Below are positions 1-10,651 of a DNA stretch of 64,000 nucleotides, one piece after another. A program made the translations under genes and the position numbers. The notes under the pieces are model-generated. The model saw only the letters and a program-made list of their open reading frames with translations. It did not search any database and was not told the DNA's origin. Origin of the DNA: Brassica napus (Eukaryota; Streptophyta; Magnoliopsida; Brassicales; Brassicaceae); contig NW_026014768.1 in NCBI RefSeq assembly GCF_020379485.1, positions 1-64,000 on the forward strand, written 5' to 3'. Each line of letters opens with the position of its first letter. Positions within the stretch are counted from its first letter, which is position 1.

Positions 1-234
1 TTACCAGCTGAACCGGCTGTTGAACGCAAACCAACACTCGTCCAGCTGCCTAAACACATCCCCAGCCCCTTTACCCTTATTTCCATATCGTATCCTGGTT
101 AAGTCTCAGCTGACTGATGCCCTTAACCTTCATTCAGGGCCATGATACGCTTGTCTCAAGGTCTAATGACCTGACTGGTGCGTCCCCCGCACCATGGCCC
201 GTCCCCGATCCTATCTAGGATCGGGGACATGACA
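1..234 (-). repeat. E1 3' LTR, first 234 bp only
   Basis: This matches the distal end of the LTR at 5410-7130 (shared stretches around CAACACTCGTCCAGCTGCC and GCACCATGGCCCGTCC). On the minus strand it starts TGTCATGTCC directly after a purine tract. The rest lies outside the window. Confidence 0.88.
201..228. other. Perfect hairpin at the LTR terminus
   Basis: Two 13-bp arms, GTCCCCGATCCTA (201-213) and its exact reverse complement (216-228), flank a 2-base loop six bases inside the LTR edge. The other E1 LTR carries a less perfect version near 7095-7125. Elements B and C have a shorter version, with arms CAATCCT and AGGATTG, at the same place. Confidence 0.8.
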
Positions 235-247
235 AGTCTCCCCCACT
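235..247 (-). other. E1 polypurine tract
   Basis: On the minus strand a G-rich purine run (AGTGGGGGAGACT) directly precedes the LTR start TGTCATG. This is the expected primer site for plus-strand synthesis. The equivalent tract in element B is AAGGGGGGGAGATT. Confidence 0.8.
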
Positions 248-273
248 AACTTGGATTCGTCCTCGAATCCATG

Positions 274-3200
274 TTAAGTGTTTTTCATCAGGAAGAAATT
301 GTCGTACCACTCCGGATACATTATTTTCATCTTTTGCTTCTGTTCCCAAGTGATGAGGTCTTTACCATTGTAATCCCACACCACTTTGATCATGGGAACT
401 GTCTTCTTTCTCATAGCTTTCTCTGACCGATCCACAATCCGAACCGGCAAGGTTTCCAAAGTCGGTCCCTTACCAAGGTCAGCAGGAACCTCAGGCAAGA
501 CAATGTCTTGTTCAGACAAGCATTTCCGGAGTTGGGATACCATGGAACACATTGTGGTATGCATCCATTTGCCGATGGCAAGTCCAACTTGTATGCCACT
601 GCACCCACTCTCTCTATGATCCTGAATGGACCCAAGTACCTAGGGTCCAGTTTCTTTCGCCCAGAATCCTGGTCCTACCCTAAAGGTAATCATCTTGAGA
701 TACGCCAGGTCATTGACCTCAAACTCAAGATGCTTCCTACGCTTGTCCGCATCTCTTTTGGCGGTCCTGCGCCTCTTTCAATCTTCTCTTTGACCATCCT
801 GATCTCTCAGTGGTCTGTTCTACGATCTCAGGTCCCAACATGCTACGCTCCGCCACTTGGGTCCAGCATAGGGGTGTCCCTGCACGGCCTACCATACAAA
901 GCCTCATATGGCGACATACCAAGGCTTGTATGGAAGCTGTTATTATAAGCAAACTCCACTAAAGGTAAGTGTTTTTCCCAAGACTCTCCCCAGTCTAACC
1001 ACATGCCTTAGCATATCCTCTAAGGTTTTGATTGTCCTTTCAGACTGCCCATCCGTTTGAGGATGATAAGATGTGCTCATATTCACTCTGGTTCCCAAGG
1101 CCTTTTTTGGAAGCCTGCCAGAAATAAGATGTAATCTTGGATCCCTGTCCGAGACAATGCTTGCTGGAACACCATGCAACCTCACTATCTCGTCTAGGTA
1201 CACTTGCACTATCCTGTCGACCCCATCCCCTTTCTTGATGGGTAGGAAATGAGCCGACTTGGTCAGCCGATCAACCACAACCCATACCGCATCTTTCTTA
1301 TTCTGGTCGTGGGAATCCAGTCACAAAGTCCATTGTGATGTGATCTCCCATTTCCATTCTGGTATGGGTAGGTTTCTGAAGTAGACCACTGGGAACTGAT
1401 GTTCTGGGCCTTCACCATTTGACAAGTGGGACACTTAGCCACCCACTCTGCAACATCAGATTTCATCCTCAACCCATGGTAGTACCTTTTCAGATCCCTA
1501 TACATTTTTGTTCAGTCCAGGATGAACTGAAAACTTGGACTTATGAGCCTGTCTCATAATCTCTTCTTTGAGTTCCTTATCATTAGGAACACTGACCCTA
1601 CCATTGACCAAGATGGTACCATTGTCAGTTGTCTGGTACTCAGTCTTGTCATTGGCGGCTACCTTCTTTAGATTTCATCCAGGCCCTGAGCTTGCCTGAT
1701 CCTGGTCAGGAGATCGGCCTGGTTCACCCGCCTCCACCCAGTGGCTCATCTGAACCAACCATGGTATTGAGGTTCAAGGACCTGATCATCCCTTCCAGTT
1801 CATCCGCCTCCTCTCAGATGACACTTCAGCCCTTCTGCGGCTCAAGGCATCAGCCACTAGGTTAGCTTTCCCAGGATGATAAGCTATGTCCAGATCATAA
1901 TCTGCAACAAATTCCATCCATCTCCTCTGGCCTTAAGTTTAACTCAGGCTGAGTGAATATGTACTCAAACTCTTATGGTCTGTGAGTATTTGCACCCTGG
2001 CAACATAAAGATATGATCTCCATATCTGTAATGCAAATACTACTGCAGCCATCTCCAAATCATGGGTGGATGATGTTACCCTCATGCTTCCTAACTGCCG
2101 GGAAGCATAGGCTATCAACCTTCCCATGTTGTGTCAAAACACAACCAAGACCAGTTATGGATGCATCCGTATACACCCAATAAGGCTGATCAGCCTCAGG
2201 CAACACCAGGACAGGTGCATTAGTCAACATGTTCTTGAGTGCTGCAAAACTTTCGCACACTCCTCAGACCATGTGAAACCTCACGTCCTTGCCTGTCAGC
2301 TTAGTCATAGGTTTGAGCTATGCTCGAGAACCCCTTGACATATTCCGGTAATAACCAGCCAACCCTAAGAAGCTCCTCACTTCCGTAGCATTCTTTGGCT
2401 GTGGCCATTCCTGGATACATTTGATCTTATCTTGATCCACTGAGACTCCTTTATCAGACACCACATGCCCAAGGAATCCATGCTCTTCTTGCCAGAAGCT
2501 ACACTTGCTTAGCTTAGCAAAGAGCTTCTGTTCTCTCAGGCGGCCCAACAACCGCCCTAAGGTGGTCTTTCATGGTCCTCCTTTGTCTTGGAATACACGA
2601 GTATATCATCAATGAAGATGATCACAAACTCGTCCAAGTATTCCCTGAAGATGCCGTTCATCATCTTCATGAATGGCAGCAGGTGCATTGGTCAGTCCGA
2701 ACGGCATGACCACAAACTCATAGTGACCATACCTAGTTCGGAATGCTGTCTTCCTCACATCACCTGGTGCAATGGGGATCTGATGATACCCAGAGGCCAA
2801 GTCAATCTTGGAGAACCACTTGGCTCCACGGAGTTGGTCCAACAACTCATCAATCCTGGGTAAAGGGTACTTGTTCTTCACAGTCAACCCTGTTCAAACC
2901 CATATAATCAATGCACAACCTAAAGCTACCATCCTTTTTCTTAACGAATAGGACTGGTGCTCCCAAGGTGATACACTAGGGCGTATGAACCCCTTCTCAA
3001 GCAACTCCTCAAGTTGCTTCTTCACAGCTCTGCCATCTCAGCTGGTGCCATTCTATATGGACTTTTTGATAACGGACCGTTCCAGGTTCCAATCAATGAT
3101 AATGGGTCAGCCCTATCAGGGGGAATGCCCTGTAGGCCCCAAACACATCCTGAAATTCTCGAACCAACGGTATACCCTCTGGGTCACAGGCCCCTACAAC

Positions 3201-3656
3201 CTCATCAGTGTAAATGGTAGCCAAAAGGCCTCACAACCATTTCCAAGCATCCGTTCTACTTGACTGCTGAAACCACCACAAACTACAAGAGGTTGGCTTG
3301 ATTCCTTGGTACTTGATCGGGGGTCCAAACTCATTCTCAAGTTGCAACCTTCCCCGGTGACAATCTAGAGTTGCCCGATACTTCCCAACCATCCATGCCC
3401 AAGATCACTTCATGATGCTTAGGGGGACAACAATCAGATCTATAGGCATCGGCCTATCCAAGATCACCACAGGGATGTCCTTAACCAGACCGAGTGAGTT
3501 CATAACTTGCCCTCCGGCCGCACTCACTCGTTCAGGACCATCCCATGTTCCATACTGGAACAAACCTTTTCCTATCATACTTGGACTCACAAAACTATGT
3601 GTAGCTCCAGTATCAAATAGTGTGTGTGTTTTCCACACCACCAATACTTAAGGTCC
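274..3656 (-). pseudogene. pol: E1 protease-RT-RNase H-integrase-chromodomain remnant
   Basis: Pieces of one Pol protein can be read in order on the minus strand. Protease with the motif [13 protein letters not shown] is near 3405-3644. RT with [14 protein letters not shown] and [11 protein letters not shown] is near 2609-2887. The RT thumb region is at 2318-2551 and RNase H ([18 protein letters not shown]) at 1939-2260. The integrase zinc region (AKCPTCQ) is at 1263-1505, and its core ([23 protein letters not shown]) at 943-1278. A chromodomain (PVRIVDRSEKAMRKKT) ends the frame at 274. The frame changes after NAPAA, inside the integrase core after IVSDRDPRL, and at several other points, so no full protein can be made. 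It would have served reverse transcription and integration in the virus-like particle and nucleus. Confidence 0.88.
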
Positions 3657-3749
3657 CTACACAAGACCCGTCAAAGTATATCTATCCATCCTAGATTCCA
3701 TACCATGCAATTCTACTGGAATTGTAAAAGTAGTTGTCTAGAGTGTTAC
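3657..3749 (-). other. Candidate intron joining E1 gag and pol
   Basis: On the minus strand the end of Gag reads into a G|GTAAC donor-like site, and protease is preceded by GTGTAG|GGACC. Removing these 93 nt would join Asn-Gly to Thr-Leu and continue towards the protease. Without splicing, Gag terminates about 20 codons later (TAG at 3693-3691). The same arrangement occurs in elements B (89 nt) and C (90 nt). Splicing is inferred from sequence only. Confidence 0.55.
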
Positions 3750-5159
3750 CATTGATCGCTTGGAAAGGCCGAGCCCCATCCACATCCTTGGATAGCTCAT
3801 ACACACGAGGTGTGGAGGTCTGGCCTCGTCCTGAACTGGCCTGCTAGCCTCCCCACGTCCCTTACTTTGGTTGCCTTGCAACTTAGGCAGTCCTTGCGGT
3901 AGTGGCCCTTCTGGCCGCAGTGGTGACAGGTCCTGGACTCACCCAACGGACTTGGACAATCCTTGGCTAGTGATCCATCTTACCACATCGATTGCTGCCC
4001 CCATGGCCTCCAGCACTCTCCACCGTGGTATCGTCCACACTTAGGGCACTCTGACCTACCACTTGAGGTTTTACCCTCCTCGGTCGAGTCCCTCTTCCTC
4101 TTCTTGTCACCACTCTGACCCGAGGATACCACCACACTCTTCAGCTTCCGCTTACCCTCCTCGGTGAGGTTGGTCTCCAGCAGGCCATCCTCTCAACCAA
4201 CTCAGAAACCGTGGGGAACTTACAACAAGACCAGTAGGTTCGAAGTTCCACCCTTAGGCCTCGGATGAACCTTCGGACTTGAACCTTCTCATCCTCCAGT
4301 CTCTTCCCACATACTTCTGAGTCGGTTGAACTCTTCTTCATCTTCATAATCACGAACAGTCCTCCTCCCGTCCCTGAGTCAAGTCCAGGAACTTGGACTC
4401 CAAACGATCCCAGCCTCAGCAGGAAGTACTTATGGTTGAACTCAACCTCAAAGTCAGCAAAAATGCTCAATGGTGCCATTGGTACGCTTGTCCAAAGCTA
4501 ACCACCAGTTTATGTGCATCTCCCTCCAGGAAGTGTACTGCTATGTCCTTCTGGTAGTCCTCAGGACAACGCGTGGACTTAAAGTTCCGAACCAACCGGG
4601 TTCTCCACTCTCCGCCTCCATAGGATCAACATTTCCAGCAAAGTGTTTGGTTCCCAACTTGGAGATATGCTCCAGCACCTTCAGGTAGTCCCATACCATG
4701 CACTGGCCTGACCGGTGGGTATATCTCATCACCTCGGCCACACGGCCAGCACCAACATCGGTCACTCCAGCAGCAACCCGAACCGGGGGATTGGCCTGTC
4801 CTACGGACGAGTTCACCAATGGTGTGAACGCCTGTGTCAAGGAGGCTATCTGAGCTTCCCATGACCTGCAATAGCTTCCACCAAGCCCCTTATGGTCGGT
4901 TCAATGACCTCCTGAGCACCAGTGACCCGAACATTGTTTTGCATCAACATTCTGGCCACTCCCAGCACCAACGTTGGATGAACCCAGTATCTTCTCCATG
5001 GACTTGCTCTTGTTGCTCGTCCACATTAGTTTCATTAACCTCAGTAGGAAGAGTTGGACCCACTGGGAGTCCGGTGGCATTATCACCCTGCTCACCAGAT
5101 CCGGTATCACTGTGGTTGGATGGTTCCAGCTGGTAACACTCCGGTCGGTTCAGCACCAT
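3691..5159 (-). pseudogene. gag: E1 gag remnant
   Basis: The likely start is the ATG at 5159-5157, aligned by position with the Gag start of element B. Recognisable pieces are AFTPLVNSSVGQA and ISKLGTKHFAGNVDPMEA (4541-4840), the capsid-like region with VQVRRFIRGL (4141-4479), and a complete CX2CX4HX4C zinc knuckle near 3880-3930. The RVYELS motif seen in B and C lies just before the end. Frame changes separate the pieces, so the gene is broken. Gag would form the virus-like particle and package element RNA. Confidence 0.8.
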
Positions 5160-5409
5160 CCTGCCCCACTGCTCCAGACGCCCCAGTCGCCTCCTTTCCT
5201 TTCCGAGATTTATACCTTCTGTTCCCTTAGAGTTACAACACAACCAAAAGGTTAGTCCACAACTGAACACACACCTCAATCACTCCTAAGTTAATCAGTA
5301 GAAAAGATTACTTAGAACCCAACTATCTCACCATGAGTCCAAACGGCCAAGTGTGTGGTGAACCAATAACCCAACAAATCCTAGAATCAAGAATGCTCTG
5401 ATACCAACT
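5160..5409 (-). other. E1 untranslated leader between PBS and gag
   Basis: This lies between the 5' LTR and the inferred Gag start. I see no separate gene in it. Apart from the PBS it holds an unremarkable leader. Confidence 0.6.
5395..5406 (-). other. E1 primer-binding site (tRNA-iMet)
   Basis: The minus strand reads TGGTATCAGAGC, the plant initiator tRNA-Met complement, three bases after the LTR end (TCATACA). Confidence 0.88.
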
Positions 5410-7130
5410 TGTATGACCCGATCCTGGATTCCTCAATCCAACCAGACCGCAGCCTCACCAAACAATGCAACCAATTCCATCTTTCATATTCAAGTTCAAG
5501 TGTTAAATAATTCTAAGTCTTTTTCAGAGTTTTGAGGTTCCAACATTCACACTTAAACAATCAGGCATCAACTAATGAAAATAGATACTTCATAGATATT
5601 AACCAAGGTTCATACATCATTCATCATCCTAAATAATAGAATACATACTAGAATCGCATAGTTTCACCAAGTTTACAATAGGCTACAAATAGTCACACAA
5701 TTTTCAGAATCAACCCAACACCACACATCTTCCCATGGCCGCGGTCCTCATGGTGCTTTTTTTCCCTTACCACGGTCCATTTCTGGTCCTGGATCCAACA
5801 AACAACCACACAATCACAAGGTTAGATTACAAAACAAGAATCAAATCACATTGCATGGTCGGATCCAATCTAGTCAAGAACAATCATCAAAATGTCAAGT
5901 CAAAATCTGACCCCTTTAAAAAGAGATCCAAATACCAAATAAAATTTCATGAATTCATGATAATTCAGAAGAAAAATATTCCCATAAACAGATTCAGAGA
6001 ATCGGCTCAGATCATAGTGATCTCGGCATGAACAGCCCCACACAGAACAAGGGACTTTCATGGAAATGGAAATTGATCAGGCCAAGGCCTTAGGATCAAT
6101 GAATCCTTTCCTGTAAACAACATAAACCATTCCAAAGAACACAACATATAAGAAGAAACAGAGTAGAAGAAGTCAGAGAAAGGAGTAGCCAATCGATGCA
6201 AACCGGCCAGGCTCACACGGCCATCATCCGCGGCCATGTCCGGTTACTCTTGGCCACACCTCTCACCTTAGGAGTTCGGTCTCCAGGGGCGACTTCCTTC
6301 TCTTTCTCCTTTGCCTTCTCTGTCTTTCTGTCTCAAATCCATCTCTTGATCACACGCCCAAACACAAACCAGAACACTCAAGAACAATCTCTTGGATCAA
6401 ATCGGCCGATCCAAAGTTTCTGTCTCTCTTTCTCTCTTGAATTTCTCTGTGTTTCTCTCTGTGTGGAATGAGTAAAAACCGACCAGAATGATCAGAAATG
6501 AGAGAGAGAAGACGATTTAAACTGTCCCCAACCGCCTGGGCGAACAGTTACCAAAATCCCTTCCTTTCTTCCCAAAACCGTCCCATAACCGTCCCATAAC
6601 CGCCCTTGCGCCCTCCCTTCTCCCCTTTTCTTCCTTTTTTCCTTTGGAATCGATCACTGAGCCTCAGCTCACACCTGGAGCTTGCCCGCTCCCTATCCCA
6701 AGCCTAAGACCCATTTGGTCGAACCGTCCTGCACCCGGACCATCGGCTCGCCCAGTAACCGTCCCGGACTCGCGCCCACACTGATCCGAACCAGAACGCA
6801 CCGTTCACTGGATTGAGCTGACCCCCAGCTTGTTCCCAGCTGATTGAGCTAGCCCACCAGCTCCTGTGAGCTGAACAGATCATGGTGAACTGATTAACAG
6901 CTGAACAGCTGATATTGAACTCAACCAACACTCGTCCAGCTGCCTAAACACTCACCCAGCCCCTTTACCCTTATTTCCATCGTATCCTGGTTAAGTCCTC
7001 AGCTGACTGATGCCCTTACCTTCATTCAGGGCATATGATACGCTCAAGGTCTCAAGTCCTACCTGACTGGTGCGTTCTCCCCGCACCATGGCCCGTCCGG
7101 GCCGATCCTATCTAGGATCGGGGACATGAC
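5410..7130 (-). repeat. E1 5' LTR
   Basis: This is a 1721-bp LTR on the minus strand. It begins at the junction with the tandem array at 7130, where the first T of the expected TGTCATG is not present, and ends in TACA before the PBS. It has an AGCT-rich block at about 6815-6950, also seen in the LTRs of B and C, and a terminal hairpin at about 7095-7125. Short open frames here (for example 5735-6031 and 6196-6471) resemble nothing I know and are not treated as genes. Confidence 0.87.
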
Positions 7131-7148
7131 GTACATACATATCAGCAT

Positions 7149-8774
7149 GCTGGTCATTGGACTCAGCACGCTGGCCCTTCCCGTGGACTGTTCGGGAATG
7201 ATTTTGGCCCACGGGGGGCTGTTTTTCAGTACACACAGGACAGGTCCGTGGGGGTCCGCCAGCAACGCTAGGACTTCCGTGGGCTGTCTGTGTGCTGTCC
7301 GTCAGCACACACAGGATGTCTGTGGTGTCCATCAGTACTAGCACGTTGGCCCTATAGACTCAGCACGCTGACACCGTCCTGTGGACCTGTTCGGGTGTTG
7401 ATTTTGGCCCACATGGGCTATCTGTTAAGTACACACAGGACGTCCGTGGGTGGTCGCCGCACACACACAAGGACGTCCGTGGCTTGATGTCTGTGCAGTA
7501 CTAGCACGTTGGTTTTGGGGACTCAGCACGCTGACTCTTCCGGTGGACATGTTCTGGGGTGATTTTGGGCCACGTGGGCTGTCTTTTCAGTACACACAGG
7601 ACGTCCGTGGGTGTCCGCCAGCATACACAGGACGTCCGTGGCTGTCTGTGTGTGTCCGTCTTTGTCCGTCTCACACACAGGATGTCCGTGGCTGTCCATC
7701 AGTACACATATCAGCACGTCGGGTCCTGGACTCAGCATGCTGGACCTTCCCATGGATTGTTTGGGTGATTTTGGCCCACATGGGCTGTCTTTTCAGTACA
7801 CATAGGACGTCTGTGGGTGTCCGCCAAGCACACACATTACGTCTGTGGCTGTCCCGTGTTTGTCAGTCTGTGTCCGTCAGAACACACAGAGAACGTCGTG
7901 GCTGTCCATCAGTACACATATCAGCACGCTGGCCTTGGACTCAGCACGCTGGGCCAATTCCCGTGGTCTGTTCGAGTGATTTTGGCCCACGTGGGCTGTC
8001 TGTTCAGTACACATACAGGACGTCCGTGGCTGTCCGCCAGCACACACAGGACGTTTCGTGGCTGTCCGTCTCACACACAGGACATCCGTGGCTGTCCGTG
8101 TGTGTCCGTCAGCAAACACAGACATAAGTGGCTGTCCATCAGTACACATATCAGCACGCTGGTCCTTGGACTCAGCAAGCTGGCCCTTCCCGTGGACGGT
8201 TTTGGGTGATTTTGGCCCACGTGGGCTGTCTGTTCATTACACAGGACATCTGTGAATGTCCGTGGAGCACACATAGGACGTCCGTGTGTGTCCGGTCAGC
8301 ACACACAGGACGTCCGTGCGTGTCCGTCAGCACAACACAGGACGTCCTGGCTGTCCGTGTGTGTCCGTCATTACACACATGACGTATGTGGGTGTCCATC
8401 AGCACACACAGGCGTCCGTGTTGTCCGTCAGCAGACAAAGCATGACGTCCGTGTGTGTCTCTCCACACACAGACGATGTCCGTGGCTGTCCGTGTGTGTC
8501 CGTCAGCACACAAAGGACGTTTTGTGGCAGTCCATCAGTAACACATATTTTGGGCCTGGGACTCAACATGCTGACCCTTCCTGTGGACTGTTCGGGTTAT
8601 TTTGGCCCACCTTGGGCTGTCTGTTCAGTACACCACTGACGTCCGTGGGGTGTCCCCAACACACACAGGATGTCCGTGGCTGTCCGTCAGCACGCAGGAC
8701 GTCTGTTCTGTCCGTGTGTGTCCGTCAGCACACACAGGACGTCAGTGGCTGTCCAACAGTACATATATCAGCAT
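7149..8774. repeat. Higher-order repeat copy 1 (7 monomers, 1626 bp)
   Basis: The copy starts at a diagnostic monomer with GCTGGTCATTGG and a G-run in place of the central palindrome. The centres of the palindrome then run in the order G-run, CACATG, CACGTG, CACATG, CACGTG, CACGTG, CACCTTG. Shared private variants identify each monomer in the next copy. Confidence 0.8.
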
Positions 8775-10651
8775 GCTGGTCATTGGACTCCAGCAGCTGG
8801 CCCTTCCCGGGACTGTTCGGGTGATTTTGGGCCCACGGGGGCTGTTTGTTCGTACACACAGGACGTCCGTGGGTGTCCGCCAGCACGCATAGGACGTCCG
8901 TGCTGTCTGTGGCTGTCCGTCAGCACACACAAGATGTCTGTGGCTGTCCATCAGTACTAGCACGTTGGCCCTTAGACTCAGCACGCTGACCCGTCCTGTG
9001 GACTGTTCGGGTGATTTTGGCCCACATGGGCTATCTGTTAAGTACACACAGGACGTCCGTGGGTGTCCGCCAGCACACACAGGACGTCCGTGGCTGTCTG
9101 TGCAGTACTACTAGCACGTTGGGTTTTGGACTCAGCACGCTGACTCTTCCTGTGGACTGTTCGGGTGATTTTGGGCCACGTGGGCTGTCTGTTCAGTACA
9201 CGCAGGACGTCCGTGGGTGTCCGCCAGCATACACAGGACGTCCGTGGCTGTCCGTGTGTGTCCGTCTTTGTCCGTCTGCACACACAGGATGTCCGTGGCT
9301 GTCCATCAGTACCCATATCAGCATGTCGGTCCTTGGACTCAGCATGCTGGCCCTTCCATGGATTGTTTGGGTGATTTTGGCCCACATGGGCTGTCTTTTC
9401 AGTACACATAGGACGTCTGTGGGTGTCCGCCAGCACACACATTACGTCTGTGGTCTGTCCGTGTGTGTCCGTGTTTGTCAGTCTGTGTCCGTCAGAACAC
9501 ACAGAACGTCCGTGGCTGTCCATCAGTACACATATCAGCACGCTGGTCCCTGGACTCAGCACGCTGGCCATTCCCGTGGTCTGTTCGAGTGATTTTGGCC
9601 CACGTGGGCTGTCTGTTCAGTACATACAGGACGTCCGTGGCTGTCCGCCAGCACACACAGGACGTTCGTGGCTGTCCGTCAGCACACACAGGACGTCCGT
9701 GGCTGTCCGTGTGTGTCCGTCAGCAAACACAAGACATAAGTGGCTGTCCATCAGTACACATATCAGCACGCTGGTCCTTGGACTCAGCAAGCTGGCCCTT
9801 CCCGTGGACGGTTTGGGTGATTTTGGCCCACGTGGGCTGTCTGTTCATTACACACAGGACATCTGTGGGTGTCCGTGAGCACACATAGGACGTCCGTGTG
9901 TGTCCGTCAGCACACACAGGACGTCCGTGTGTGACCGTCAGCACACACAGGACGTTCGTGGCTGTCCGTGTGTGTCCCGTCAGCACACACAGGACGTATT
10001 GGCTGTCCATCAGTACACATATCAGCACGCTGGTCCTTGGACTCAGCACGATGGCCCTTCCCGTGAACGGTTTTGGGTGATTTTGGCCCACGTGGGCTGT
10101 CTGTTCATTACACACAGGACATATGTGGGTGTCCGTCAGCACGCACAGGACGTTCGTGTGTGTCCGTCAGCACACACAGGACGTCCGTGCGTGTCCGTCA
10201 GCACACACAGGACGTCCGTGGCTGTCCGTGTGTGTCCGTCATTACACACATGACGTATGTGGGTGTCCATCAGCACACACAGGACGTCCGTGTGTGTCCG
10301 TCAGCAGACACAGGACGTCCGTGTGTGTCTCTCAGCACAGAGACGATGTCCGTGGCTGTCTGTGTGTGTCCGTCAGCACACACAGGACGTTTGTGGCAGT
10401 CCATCTGTACACATATCAGCATGTTGGGCCTTGGACTCAACATGCTGACCCTTCCTGTGGACTGTTCGGGTTATTTTGGCCCACTTGGGCTGTCTGTTCA
10501 GTACACACATGACGTCCGTGGGTGTCCGCCAACACACACAGGATGTCCGTGGCTGTCCGTCAGCACACGCAGGACGTCTGTTGCTGTCCGGTGTGTGTCC
10601 GTCAGCACACACAGGACGTCAGTGGCTGTCCAACAGTACATATATCAGCAT
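8775..10651. repeat. Higher-order repeat copy 2 (8 monomers, 1877 bp)
   Basis: This has the same monomer order as the preceding copy, but the monomer ending in GTTCATTACAC is present twice, which accounts for the extra roughly 250 bp. Matching private variants include CTATCTGTTAAG, CTTTTCAGTACACATAGG and GGTCTGTTCGAG. A third copy starts at 10652 with the same diagnostic monomer but then follows a different order. Confidence 0.8.

Larger units (their letters stand above)
1..7130 (-). mobile_element. E1: degraded Tekay-like Ty3/gypsy LTR retrotransposon
   Basis: The order on the minus strand is 5' LTR (5410-7130), PBS, gag, protease, RT, RNase H, integrase, chromodomain, polypurine tract and 3' LTR (1-234, cut by the window start). 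LTR identity is supported by the shared 230 bp found at both ends (1-234 and about 6897-7130). Coding fragments match those of elements B and C in the same order, but many frameshifts and stops break them. The right edge abuts the tandem array. The last LTR base expected there is missing, so the target duplication cannot be checked. Clade assignment to Tekay/Del rests on the long LTRs and the C-terminal chromodomain. Confidence 0.9.

Noticed and set aside
5735..6031. Open frame of 98 codons in the E1 LTR as a gene
   Set aside because: It lies inside the LTR on the strand opposite to the element and has no recognisable domain.
7450..8127. Open frames of 60-400 codons all over the array as protein genes
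   Set aside because: They overlap in several frames and on both strands, have the repeat's periodicity, and show no start context, splice pattern or conserved frame.
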